Assembly (NCBI GenBank): GCA_002084805.1
Contig: NBMC01000021.1
Coordinates: forward strand, 1 to 50,627
DNA length: 50,627 nt
Origin: Spirochaetaceae bacterium 4572_59
GTDB taxonomy: Bacteria; Spirochaetota; Spirochaetia; DSM-2461
Direction: 5' to 3'
Shown here: positions 26,432-35,585 of the stretch, in pieces
How positions within the stretch are numbered: the stretch's first letter is position 1
How the letters are laid out: each line of letters begins with the position of its first letter
Made by a program: the position numbers and the translations under genes
Notes under the pieces: model-generated
What the model was told of the DNA's origin: nothing
Databases searched by the model: none
Seen by the model: the letters and a program-made list of their open reading frames with translations, nothing else

Positions 26432-27830
26432 TTCCCGCCTGACTGTTTGTATTGTACTGGAAGGTTCCTACCCCTATATCACAGGCGGTGTTTCTGCCTG
26501 GGTACATGATCTGATTAAAAATATCCCGGAAGTAGACTTTAAGCTCTACACCATATCTCCCAAGGCTGATCAGCCTCTCCGTTATGAACTGCCTCCCAAT
26601 GTTATTGAGTCTGTGGATATCGTAATAGGCGAACCATCGGGCAGGATTTTAAAAACTCCGAAACACCCTCTCAGACTGATGAAGGAAATTGCCCGCTTTC
26701 ACAGGGACATGGCGGAGAACAAAGATCCCGATCCGGAAAAGATGATTACTATGATGCCGGAAAAGACTTTTCTATACCATCTGGCAGTCAAATCCAGGAT
26801 TGGATGGAGGATGATTGTAAAGGGTAATTTGAAAAACAATCCCCTCTACCCCTTCTCCGACTACTACTGGGCCTGGAAATCCTCACACGATTTGCTTTTC
26901 AGTATTTTTGGAGCCACTCCGCCCGAAGCGGATATCTACCATGCAGTCTCAACCGGATTTGCAGGACTTGCCACCCTGACAGCAAAATACAGACATAACA
27001 AACCCTTTCTTCTGACTGAACACGGTCTCTACCATAAGGAAAGGGAGATGGAGATACGGAAAACCAGACTGGTTCGGGGATATCAGAGGGATATGTGGAC
27101 CAGTATCTACAATAAGATCAGCCGGATCTGCTACTCCCAGGCAGACCATATCACTGCCCTCTTTGAGGAGAACCGGCAAAAGCAGCTTGAGCTGGGAGCC
27201 GCAGATGAAAAAACAGAGGTGATTCCCAATGGAATAGATGTGGAAAGGTTTACTCTGGAGAGAAAACCCCGTCCCGGATTTCATATAGGTCTGGTAGGAA
27301 GAGTGGTTCCCATCAAGGATATCAAAACCTTTATTGCCGCCTGTAAAATCGTAGCCGACAAGGTTCCAGAGTCCCGTTTTTACTGTATAGGCCCCACAGA
27401 CGAGGATCCTGATTACTACGAAGACTGCCGCCTGCTGGTTGAAAACCTTAAACTGCAGGATGTATTTGAGTTTACAGGGCGTCAGGATGTAAGAGATTAC
27501 TACAATTTTATCGATGTACTGGTTCTGACCAGTGTACGGGAAGCACAGCCTCTGGTTATCCTGGAAGCCTACTGCTCTGGCGTTCCGGCTGTATCCACGG
27601 CGGTGGGAAATGTTCCGGAACTGCTGAACTATGATGAACGTTTTCTCTCCCCTTCCAAAAACAGCACGAAGATTGCCGAGGGCATACTGACGGTGTATAA
27701 CAATCCGGAAGAGATGGAAAAACTGGGCAGGAAGAATTTTCAGAAGGTTCTCAACTTTTACGACATAAAAGATCTTCACCGGAAGTACCGGGAACTCTAT
27801 AAATCACTTATGGAAAGGGAGAGCCAGTAA
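26424..27830 (+). CDS. pelF: PelF-type glycosyltransferase (GT4)
   Basis: This 468-residue GT-B enzyme begins with VCIVLEGSYPYITGGVSAWVHD, the PelF N-terminal signature (about residues 8-29). It continues with LLTEHGLYHKERE, VIPNGIDVERF, GLVGRVVPIKDIKTFI and VLTSVREAQPLVILEAY, the last holding the E-x7-E nucleotide-sugar motif of GT4 retaining transferases. PelF is the cytosolic synthase of the Pel polymer, using UDP-activated N-acetylhexosamines. Length is slightly below Pseudomonas PelF but within family range. It overlaps pelE and is followed one base later by pelG, so expression is coupled. Confidence 0.92.
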   Translation: MSNSRLTVCIVLEGSYPYITGGVSAWVHDLIKNIPEVDFKLYTISPKADQPLRYELPPNVIESVDIVIGEPSGRILKTPKHPLRLMKEIARFHRDMAENKDPDPEKMITMMPEKTFLYHLAVKSRIGWRMIVKGNLKNNPLYPFSDYYWAWKSSHDLLFSIFGATPPEADIYHAVSTGFAGLATLTAKYRHNKPFLLTEHGLYHKEREMEIRKTRLVRGYQRDMWTSIYNKISRICYSQADHITALFEENRQKQLELGAADEKTEVIPNGIDVERFTLERKPRPGFHIGLVGRVVPIKDIKTFIAACKIVADKVPESRFYCIGPTDEDPDYYEDCRLLVENLKLQDVFEFTGRQDVRDYYNFIDVLVLTSVREAQPLVILEAYCSGVPAVSTAVGNVPELLNYDERFLSPSKNSTKIAEGILTVYNNPEEMEKLGRKNFQKVLNFYDIKDLHRKYRELYKSLMERESQ

Positions 27831-27831
27831 T

Positions 27832-29235
27832 ATGGCCGGCATAGGATTTGAACTGAGAAAAGTGGCCTCTCTGGGCAGTGCCCGAGGACTCTTCCAGGCA
27901 TCCCTTTCGGGAATCATGATTGTGGCCGGTCCCTGGCTGATATCCATCCTGACGATTCTGGTTTTTCAGCAGCCAGTTCTGGGCATTCCCCTGGAATTCA
28001 GAAGACTCTTTGTAGCCTCTACCATATATATTTACGCTTCTTCTCTGATATTCAGCGGCGGATTTCACTACATTTTTACCAGGATCCTTTCGGATTATAT
28101 CTTCCGGAATGAAATGAATAAGGCCATGGGACTGACAATCCGTTTTTTATCATTATCTACACTTGTACTGATTCCCGCAGCCTGGTTTCTGCAGAAGACA
28201 TTTTTGAATAATCCTGGAATATCCGACATACACAAGGGCTCTTTTATCCTCCTCTTTGTGGTGATTAACCACATCTGGGTGCTTATGCTCACAGCCTCTG
28301 CCATAAAAAAATACAATCAGCTGCTACTTGTCTATTTAACAGGGATGGGATCATCACTCTTCTTTATGAAAGCAGCCATAAGCTGGTTTAACAGTTCCTA
28401 TCTACTACTGGGCTATACCATGGGACAGCTACTTTTAATGATTCTGCTTTTCTTTTTTCTGATTAAACAGATGGGTTACACAAAGACTCTCATATCAAAG
28501 GATTTCTTCCATTATATCAGACGCTACAGAGCCCTTTTTATAAGTGGTTTTTTCTATTACGGGGCTCTCTGGATTGATAAGATGATTTTCTGGGTGTACC
28601 GGGGTGAAGTAATTTCCGGAACAGGAATGAAGCTCTATGAGAGCTACGATATTATTGTATACCTCACAAACCTGATGATGATTCCGGGTCTTGTTTTCTT
28701 CGTGATTTTTTCAGAAACGGAATTTTACCTGTCACTGAAAAGGTTTCTGGACAGCCTGAGCCGGAAGCCCTTCAAACATATTAAAACCAACCAGTATATT
28801 CTGAGAAAAACCACACGATTCATCCTGCAGGAACAGGCGGCCCTACAGGGATGTGTCACCCTTATATTTATATGTGTGGCCTGGTTCCGCCCAGAAATGC
28901 GCATCCATTACCCAATGGTGGTGGTTAGCTCTGTCAACATTATGGTTTTAGGACTGTTTCTGACTGTAATGAATTTTCTTTTCTATATTGAGCAATACTG
29001 GCATGCTTTTAAGGGGGTGATTGTCTTCTTCTGTATCAATACCGCAGGAGCCCTACTCAGCCCGTTATGCCCCTTTTTTTCACTGCCGGGAGTCTCCACT
29101 CTCACAGGATGCCTGGCAGGACTGATTCTTATGACCCTCTATCTTTTTATCTCTTTAAGATCTCTGGACAGGATTATTTATACCTCAATTACTGACGCCA
29201 GGTTAAAGGATATTCAAGAGAAAAATCGGAAATAA
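27832..29235 (+). CDS. pelG: PelG-type polysaccharide membrane protein
   Basis: This 467-residue polytopic protein starts MAGIGFELRKVASLGS, the characteristic PelG N-terminus, and has about twelve hydrophobic segments, as in MOP/Wzx-like flippases. A cytosolic loop follows the seventh or eighth segment (RFLDSLSRKPFKHIKTNQ). In Pel systems PelG forms an inner-membrane complex with PelD, PelE and PelF and is thought to move the polymer across the membrane. The start is one base after the pelF stop, and the gene ends the tightly packed pelDEFG block. A 106-base gap without a clear terminator precedes the next gene. Confidence 0.92.
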   Translation: MAGIGFELRKVASLGSARGLFQASLSGIMIVAGPWLISILTILVFQQPVLGIPLEFRRLFVASTIYIYASSLIFSGGFHYIFTRILSDYIFRNEMNKAMGLTIRFLSLSTLVLIPAAWFLQKTFLNNPGISDIHKGSFILLFVVINHIWVLMLTASAIKKYNQLLLVYLTGMGSSLFFMKAAISWFNSSYLLLGYTMGQLLLMILLFFFLIKQMGYTKTLISKDFFHYIRRYRALFISGFFYYGALWIDKMIFWVYRGEVISGTGMKLYESYDIIVYLTNLMMIPGLVFFVIFSETEFYLSLKRFLDSLSRKPFKHIKTNQYILRKTTRFILQEQAALQGCVTLIFICVAWFRPEMRIHYPMVVVSSVNIMVLGLFLTVMNFLFYIEQYWHAFKGVIVFFCINTAGALLSPLCPFFSLPGVSTLTGCLAGLILMTLYLFISLRSLDRIIYTSITDARLKDIQEKNRK

Positions 29236-29341
29236 AACCATAAAAGTGAATAAAATAGTTCTTTTTTGTGTTTTCATTTTAAATGATGTATATTTAAAGT
29301 ATTTAATAGAAGTTGGCTAAAATTACCTGCGGAGGTACAGT

Positions 29342-30234
29342 ATGAAAAATAGTAAAGTATTAAGCTTTTTATCAATTATATTATTATCAGTAACTTTCAT
29401 AGGATGCAGCATTTTCAGCGATGATAATGACGATGACGGCAAAGATCTGATTCTCTCCGGTTACTACTGGATGGCCGGAGATGAAGAAAGCGTAGCTGAC
29501 GATGCATCCGGACGTGCCAGTATAAATATTTATGATCTGATAGGTAGTAATGACACTTCTGCAGATTATAAGTTTTCTACATTAATGACAAATAGTACTA
29601 ATAAAAACAGGGTGAACGACTATCCTGAAAAAGGCATGAAGTCCTACTATACGGTAACCTTGGAAGATGAGGATACAAGCATTGCTCCTGATGCGTACAA
29701 AAGTGATCTTCTGAATGTTTATAAAATTAAGGTTACCAGCCACTACCCAAGAAGGAAATACCTGTTCGACTACTACCAGGAGGAGTACTATATCCTGGAT
29801 GTTAACAGTACTGATGCTACAGGAGCCCCACTGAAAATACAGATATCACGGATGATTGGTGGAGCAGCAAGGTCTACTACTATCAGCATGTTAATGAGTG
29901 GATAGGATCCTGGTATACGGATAACAAGGAAGTATTCGGTGTTCGCTACTATACCGAAAATACGGATGCCGATGGTAAAACCTATCGTACGGCCATCAGT
30001 TTCGAACGTTTTGTCAGCCAGGATACTCTTGCTGATATATCAGACGATAATTATGAAAGCATAATTGATGAAATGTTGTTCGGCAATCTGACAGATGCTG
30101 ACGTTCTTGCGGAAACGGTGATTTGGTATAAAATTACTACCAAAAACAGAAAAACGACCAAAGCCTGGTCATGGGTGAGCCCGACCTTTGGAGATCCCTA
30201 TGAAATTATTGAGGTGCTGGAATATTCACTTTAA
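29342..30234 (+). pseudogene. Lipoprotein gene interrupted by a frameshift
   Basis: The first frame (29342-29905) begins behind a GGAGG site and encodes a lipoprotein signal peptide with lipobox TFIGC (Cys 22) and an Asp-rich linker. Coding character then moves to another frame: from about 29813 to the TAA at 30232-30234 that frame reads TENTDITDDWWSSKVYYYQH and continues FGVRYYTENTD, VSQDTLADISDDNYES and TFGDPYEIIEVLEYSL. The span is 893 bases, two more than a multiple of three, so a small indel between about 29813 and 29900 splits it. I do not recognise the family. It follows pelG and could be a locus-specific lipoprotein. A sequencing error is possible. Confidence 0.7.
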
Positions 30235-30281
30235 TTTTTTCTGAGCTTGAGGTATAAGAGCGGATAACATAATATGTGTTA

Positions 30282-31259
30282 ATGCTTATAGTTAGAAAAA
30301 CAGAGCTTTCCTCCCGGAAGGGGAAAGCTTTTTTATACCCCCTGCTCTTTTGTATACTCATCACCCTACAGGCTCCCCTCTTCTCACTGACACAGGGAAA
30401 AGAACTGGAAACAGTTATCGTACAGTTCGAAATTACTCAGGATATGATACGCTCGAAAGAGGCTTATACTGCCGCCATCAGGGATGCGGCAACCCTTGCC
30501 ATGAAAGACGGACAGGCGGATCTGCTGATATTTCCGGAATACCTGGGAGTCTTTGCCTCCCTTATCCCCTGGAATGAATACCTGAAAACCGAGAGACCCT
30601 TTGAACTGGTTTGGAGGGAGATTGCCCTGAATCATCCAGAGCTTACATGCCTGAGCGATCTTTTTATAAGTGGGTCTGCCGAAACAGAAGAATATCTGAA
30701 TAGACTGTGGGGAGAGCTGGCAAAGGAAAATGAAGTTTACATACTCAGCGGAACCCGTTTCAACTATGATCCTGACAGAAAAGGACTGATGAACCAAGCT
30801 GTAGTTTTTAATCCGAATGGTCAGATAGAATACAGGCAGAATAAACACTTTTTAACTGAATTCGAGGAGGATATTCTCGGTTTAACAGCGGGAGACCTGA
30901 GGGATACCGGCGGATTTACCGTAAAAGACCATCTTATCCGCCTTACCATATGCCGGGATACCTTTCTCAAAAAGTGGGAGACCCTCTACCGGGAGGGAGA
31001 TCTCTGGATTGACATAAAGGCTAACGGAGTAGCCTATACTCCAGATCAGGCTGATCTATTTACAAAAGCCCTCCCCGCCAGGCTGGCAGGAACCCCGATT
31101 CCCTACGGCATAACAGCCTGCCTGACCGGGTCCTTTTTAAACTTGCTCTGGGAAGGAGAATCCAGCATTATTAAAAATAATCCGGGATCTAGGGTCAGCT
31201 ACCTCGATACTTCAACAAATACTGCTCAACTGGAAATATTACGCAAAACCTTTCCCTGA
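30282..31259 (+). CDS. Exported nitrilase-superfamily hydrolase
   Basis: From ATG 30282 the protein has about 325 residues. An N-terminal hydrophobic stretch (LYPLLFCILITLQAPLFSL, residues 18-36) looks like a signal peptide or anchor. The nitrilase triad is visible: E86 in LLIFPEY, K188 in QNKHF and C224 in LTICRDTF. The superfamily hydrolyses or transfers amide and nitrile carbon-nitrogen bonds; an exported form is less common (apolipoprotein N-acyltransferase has one, but this lacks its membrane helices). Its place after the Pel genes suggests, without proof, action on an envelope or polymer amide. No clear ribosome binding site is seen. Confidence 0.75.
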   Translation: MLIVRKTELSSRKGKAFLYPLLFCILITLQAPLFSLTQGKELETVIVQFEITQDMIRSKEAYTAAIRDAATLAMKDGQADLLIFPEYLGVFASLIPWNEYLKTERPFELVWREIALNHPELTCLSDLFISGSAETEEYLNRLWGELAKENEVYILSGTRFNYDPDRKGLMNQAVVFNPNGQIEYRQNKHFLTEFEEDILGLTAGDLRDTGGFTVKDHLIRLTICRDTFLKKWETLYREGDLWIDIKANGVAYTPDQADLFTKALPARLAGTPIPYGITACLTGSFLNLLWEGESSIIKNNPGSRVSYLDTSTNTAQLEILRKTFP

Positions 31260-31360
31260 GGAATTGTTACACAAAAGAGCTATGGCATCCCCTCAGTGAA
31301 GAGCTATCCGATCACTTGCGAACTCCCGTAAATTCTGATATAAAAGATTGTTACACGCCT

Positions 31361-31384
31361 TCTCCCCGGAGATGGTAGGGGAGA
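31361..31384 (+). promoter_or_regulatory. Hairpin containing the prfA ribosome binding site
   Basis: TCTCCCC (31361-31367) pairs with GGGGAGA (31378-31384) over a 10-base loop and is followed by ATTTTT and then ATG 31391. The GGGGAG arm is also the only good ribosome binding site for prfA. The hairpin could mask translation initiation or act as a weak terminator. Confidence 0.4.
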
Positions 31385-31390
31385 ATTTTT

Positions 31391-32330
31391 ATGCTTAAAA
31401 AACTGGATGGTCTGAAAGGCCGTTTTAATGAATTAACAAAAATGATTTCTGATCCTGATGTGGTGAAAGATCAAAAACAATATAAATCTGTTATGCAGGA
31501 ATATACTCATCTGGCTACAATAATGGAGGCCCGGGACAACTATGAACAATTACTGTCCAAGCTGGCTGATGCTAAAGAAATGCTGGAAAACGAAAGTGAT
31601 CCGGAGATGAAAGAGATGGCCAGGGAAGAAGCTTCAGAACTGCTGGATTCCGTAGAGACAATGGAACAGAAGATCCATCTGCTTATGGTTCCCAAAGATC
31701 CTCTGGACGGTAAAAATATTATTATGGAGATCAGAGCGGGAACCGGTGGTGATGAAGCCGCCCTTTTTGCCTCAGACCTCTACCGCATGTATAACCGCTA
31801 TGCCGATACGAAAGGATGGAAGGTTGAAATTATGGGGAGGAAGGATCCATACCTCTGCCATTACAGTAGCGGTACTACCCGAAGCGGAAGAAACAGATCT
31901 AAACATCAGAAATGAAGACCTCAAAATAGATGTATACCGTTCTTCCGGCCCCGGAGGACAGAGTGTTAACACCACCGACTCTGCCGTAAGAATTACTCAT
32001 CTTCCCAGCGGACTGGTCGTAACCTGTCAGGATGAGAAGTCTCAGATTAAAAATAAAGCCAAAGCTTTCAGAGTTCTTCGTTCCCGTCTGCTGGAATCGG
32101 TAGAGTTGAAAAAACACACAGAACGGGCAGAAGTCAGAAAAAACCAGATTGGTTCGGGCGACCGTTCCGAAAGGATCAGAACCTATAATTTTCCTCAAAA
32201 CCGTCTGACCGACCACAGAATAAACCTGACCCTCTACAAACTGGATGCCATTATGCAGGGAAATATGACAGAAGTTATTGAAGCACTAAAGATAAACGCT
32301 CAGGAAGAAGCCCTGAAGCATGAAAGTTGA
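31391..32330 (+). pseudogene. prfA: Peptide chain release factor 1, with internal deletion and frame change
   Basis: The 5' frame (31391 to about 31840) encodes RF1 domain 1 and the start of domain 2 ([28 protein letters not shown]). The 3' frame (from about 31838 to 32330) encodes [17 protein letters not shown], the catalytic [20 protein letters not shown] and [16 protein letters not shown]. Compared with the family, about 45 residues are missing at the junction near 31832-31842, and the frame changes there. The missing segment normally holds HRVQRVPxTE, whose P-x-T tripeptide reads UAA/UAG. As sequenced no functional RF1 is encoded. prmC, whose product methylates the GGQ glutamine, follows directly. 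Confidence 0.88.
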
Positions 32331-33171
32331 GACTTTTATGACCATTCGTGAAGCACTTATGGAAGCCTCTGTACAGCTGGAAAATTCTGGATCTCCCTGG
32401 CTGGATGCAACGGTGCTACTTTCCCATATATGCGGTCAAAGACGTGAACTGATCCTGGCATCCTTTCCAGATGATCTCTGCGATGAGCACTATCAGGAAT
32501 TTATAAAAATAATTAAACTCCGCCGGGAGGGTCATCCTGTAGCCTACCTAACGGGAAAGAAAGAGTTTTTCGGAAGGGATTTCTGGGTGAGAGAAGGAAT
32601 ACTCTGCCCCCGGCCGGACACGGAAATACTGGTGGAAGAAGCCCTCTCTCTTATTGAAAACCGGCACTATAACAGGATTCACGACCTTTGCACCGGTAGC
32701 GGCTGTATAGCCCTGTCCCTTGCTTTGGAAGAACCTAAGCTCAGGGTCTCCGCATCGGATATCTCTGTCCACTCAGAAGAGGTTTTTTACAAAAACAGAG
32801 AAACCCTGCAAAGCCCCCCCCAAACAGAGTTTATACGAACATCCCTTTTAGAGACGCTGAAAGGACCCTTTGATATGATCGTATCCAATCCCCCCTATCT
32901 GACAACGGACGAAACTGTTGACAGAATGAAAGACGGCTGGAAAGAACCCTCTCTCGCTCTGGACGGTGGAGCAGACGGACTGGATCTTATCCGTATTATC
33001 ATACCCGAAGCCCTCCCCCTACTCTCTCAGGGAGGATGTCTGATGATTGAAGCCGCATCCTCACAGATGGAAAAAATGAAAGAGCTGATGAAGAAAGCAG
33101 AATACACTGAAATACGCATATTGCAGGACCTGGCATATAGGGATAGAGTGATAGTCGGAATAAAACCGTAA
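32320..33171 (+). CDS. prmC: Release-factor glutamine methyltransferase
   Basis: The 283-residue protein begins at ATG 32320, overlapping the prfA end; an in-frame ATG at 32338 (MTIREAL) is an alternative. It has the PrmC N-terminal helical domain, then a SAM-binding Rossmann fold: [16 protein letters not shown] region (here [15 protein letters not shown]), [29 protein letters not shown] and the substrate-binding SNPPYLT. PrmC methylates the glutamine of the GGQ motif in RF1 and RF2, so the prfA-prmC pairing is the classical one. Its stop shares a base with the ATG of the next gene (TAATG), showing an operon. Confidence 0.93.
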   Translation: MKVETFMTIREALMEASVQLENSGSPWLDATVLLSHICGQRRELILASFPDDLCDEHYQEFIKIIKLRREGHPVAYLTGKKEFFGRDFWVREGILCPRPDTEILVEEALSLIENRHYNRIHDLCTGSGCIALSLALEEPKLRVSASDISVHSEEVFYKNRETLQSPPQTEFIRTSLLETLKGPFDMIVSNPPYLTTDETVDRMKDGWKEPSLALDGGADGLDLIRIIIPEALPLLSQGGCLMIEAASSQMEKMKELMKKAEYTEIRILQDLAYRDRVIVGIKP

Positions 33172-35216
33172 TGAAAACAAACAAACTGATTACAGAAGAT
33201 CAGATTGAAAAACTGATTCAGAGATTCTCTGAAAAACTAAAGGATTACTCTAAAGAAGAAAAAAAAGTTATACTTCAGGCAGCGCACTGGGCCCAGGAGC
33301 TCCATGCCGGCCAGAAAAGAGCCAGTGGTGAACCCTATATTATTCATCCCCTGAATGTAGCAGATATTCTGATCGGCCTGCAGCTGGATGCCACAGCCAT
33401 TACAGCAGCCCTCCTTCATGATGTCCTTGAGGATACCATTGTCACCCGGCAGGGGATATATGACCGCTTCGGTGGCGATGTGGAACACCTGGTTAATGGT
33501 GTAACCAAAATCAATATTGTAAATGTGAAAAATAAGTCCGTTCAGGAACGGGAAACCATCCGAAAAATGATCCTGGCCATGGATAAGGATATCAGGGTAA
33601 TTCTGATCAAACTTGCAGACAAACGGCATAATATGAATACCCTGCAGTATATGCGTGAGGACAAGCAGAAACGGATTGCCAAGGAGTGCCTTGATATCTA
33701 TGCTCCCATGGCGGGAAAACTTGGTATCTACTCGATCAAGGCCGAACTGGAAGATCTTTCCCTGAAATTCCTGAAACCAGATATTTATAACGAAATCAAA
33801 ACATTCCTGAGTGAAAAAAAGGGACAGCGCGGGGAATTCCTTAAAGCCATCGAGAAACAGATTATAGACTCTGCCATTGAAGATGGTATTAGCATTCAGA
33901 TAAAGACAAGGGCCAAGCACTTTTTTTCCATCTATCAGAAGATGAAAACAAAGGGTAAAGAGCTCAATGAAATTTATGATTTTCTGGGAATCCGGATTCT
34001 CTGCCAAAACCAGTCAGAGTGCTATGCCATACTAGGGCTTGTCCATCATCTTTTCAGACCTCTTTCCGGCCGTTTCAAAGACTACATTGCCATGCCCAAA
34101 GAAAACGGGTATAAGAGCCTCCACACAACGGTAATGACCCGTATAGGAAAGCCCCTTGAGATCCAGATCAGGACTTTCGACATGAACGACACTGCCGAAT
34201 TCGGAGTAGCGGCTCACTGGGCCTATAAGGAAGGTAAAAATGGTTCAGAACTGGATCGCTTTAATCAGAATCTTCTGCAGAAATTGAAGGATATCAACTC
34301 AGAGCCCTATACGAGCGGTGATTTTATGAGCAGCCTCAAAGAGGATGTTCTTTCCGATACTGTTTTTGTATTTACTCCGAACGGAGATACCTTTGAACTA
34401 CCTCAGGGGTCTACGGCTATTGATTTTGCCTACCATATACATACAGATGTAGGAGATCACTGTCTCAGTGCCAAGGTGGATGATTTCATCATTCCTCTGA
34501 ATAGACCTCTGAACAACACTCAGACCGTATCCATTCAGACCTCTCCCAACGCGCATCCCCATCTGAACTGGCTCCGTTTTGTAAAAACAACCCGTGCCCG
34601 TTCCAAGATACGAAACTGGCTGAACAAGCACGATAACGATCTTATTATTGACCGCCATGTGGTGGCAAAAAAGAGCCATCATTCTCAAGAGCTGGAAGCT
34701 AAAAAACAGGTAAAACCTGAAGATAAGATTGAAAGTAGAACCGTTCAGAACAAGATGATTGATACGACAAAAGTAGGGGTCAGTATCGAAAATGAACGGA
34801 ACATAATGATTCGCCTGGCTCAGTGCTGTAATCCCACACCGGGAGACGACATCATCGGTTTTATATCCAGAGGAAGAGGTATCATCGTTCACAAGGCAGA
34901 CTGTTCCAACCTGAAGGGAATCAATGAATTTGAAATCCGTAAAATCGATGTTACCTGGGAGAGTTATTCCAACAGAGCCACACAGCGATTTCGTGTTATG
35001 GCCCGGAATGTTCCCGATCTCTTTTCAGAAATAGAGGGGTCCATCCGTAAATATCAGGGCCATCTTATCTCCGGTAGTATAAACGAAACGGATCGTGGCG
35101 ATATGGAAGGCCTTTTTACAGTAGAAATGAACCATGCTGAAGATTTCAAGAAAATAGCCAAGAACATCCGTTCTATTCCGGCTATACTTAATATACAAAA
35201 ACTCAGTCAGTTTTAG
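33171..35216 (+). CDS. Bifunctional (p)ppGpp synthetase/hydrolase (Rel/SpoT family)
   Basis: The 681-residue protein has the RSH order. An HD hydrolase domain covers about residues 25-180 (IIHPLNVADIL, ALLHDVLEDT, KLADKRHNM). A synthetase domain covers about 225-345 (YDFLGIRIL, GRFKDYIAMPKENGYKSLHT, EIQIRT). A TGS domain spans about 385-450 (DTVFVFTPNGDTFELPQGST), a conserved-Cys region includes LAQCCNPTPGDDIIGFISRGRG, and a C-terminal ACT domain ends the protein. Both catalytic motif sets look intact, so it should both make and degrade (p)ppGpp. Linker regions are short relative to some homologues. It is in an operon with prmC upstream and trmL downstream. Confidence 0.94.
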   Translation: MKTNKLITEDQIEKLIQRFSEKLKDYSKEEKKVILQAAHWAQELHAGQKRASGEPYIIHPLNVADILIGLQLDATAITAALLHDVLEDTIVTRQGIYDRFGGDVEHLVNGVTKINIVNVKNKSVQERETIRKMILAMDKDIRVILIKLADKRHNMNTLQYMREDKQKRIAKECLDIYAPMAGKLGIYSIKAELEDLSLKFLKPDIYNEIKTFLSEKKGQRGEFLKAIEKQIIDSAIEDGISIQIKTRAKHFFSIYQKMKTKGKELNEIYDFLGIRILCQNQSECYAILGLVHHLFRPLSGRFKDYIAMPKENGYKSLHTTVMTRIGKPLEIQIRTFDMNDTAEFGVAAHWAYKEGKNGSELDRFNQNLLQKLKDINSEPYTSGDFMSSLKEDVLSDTVFVFTPNGDTFELPQGSTAIDFAYHIHTDVGDHCLSAKVDDFIIPLNRPLNNTQTVSIQTSPNAHPHLNWLRFVKTTRARSKIRNWLNKHDNDLIIDRHVVAKKSHHSQELEAKKQVKPEDKIESRTVQNKMIDTTKVGVSIENERNIMIRLAQCCNPTPGDDIIGFISRGRGIIVHKADCSNLKGINEFEIRKIDVTWESYSNRATQRFRVMARNVPDLFSEIEGSIRKYQGHLISGSINETDRGDMEGLFTVEMNHAEDFKKIAKNIRSIPAILNIQKLSQF

Positions 35217-35225
35217 GGAGAAATT

Positions 35226-35585
35226 ATGGGCTTGAATATCGTCCTTCATGAGCCAGAAATACCACAGAATACAGGAAATATCGCACGGACATGCGCCGCA
35301 ACAGGAACAGCACTCCATCTAATCGAACCACTCGGTTTCTCTATCGATGAAAAAGCCGTCCGCCGGGCCGGATTGGACTATTGGGATAAATTGGCTCTGT
35401 TTGTTTATTCCAGTCTGGAAGACTTCTACAAACAGAACAGCAAGGGTAATTTTTTTTACTGCAGCACAAAAGCCCGCCGAACCTATGCGGATGTGGTTTA
35501 TCCATCAAACAGCTATCTCATATTCGGAAAAGAATCGGCAGGGCTTCCTGAGGGCATGGTCCGAATATCTCCGGCCAGAGGATAA
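35226..35585 (+). pseudogene. trmL: tRNA 2'-O-methyltransferase TrmL, C-terminally truncated
   Basis: The start at ATG 35226 has GGGAGAA upstream, partly within the rel stop region. The frame encodes LNIVLHEPEIPQNTGNIART, LIEPLGFSIDEKAVRRAGLDY and YLIFGKESAGLPE, the first two thirds of TrmL (SPOUT methyltransferase acting on wobble position 34). After GLPE the sequence becomes GMVRISPARG and stops. About 40-45 residues, including the RSLNLS-type motif that completes the SAM-binding knot, are missing. The aberrant tail is the antisense of the fhs 3' end, so both genes are cut at one junction near 35555. Confidence 0.85.

Noticed and set aside
31263..31356. Direct repeat ATTGTTACAC at 31263-31272 and 31347-31356
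   Set aside because: Only 10 bp in two copies with no clear link to a promoter or element end. It may be chance.
31391..32330. Programmed frameshift in a release-factor gene
   Set aside because: Programmed frameshifting is known for prfB (RF2), near its start. This gene is RF1-type, the break is mid-gene, and conserved residues are missing, not just shifted.
33237..34007. Minus-strand open frame of 256 codons
   Set aside because: Antisense shadow of the rel/spoT gene, which has intact domains throughout.
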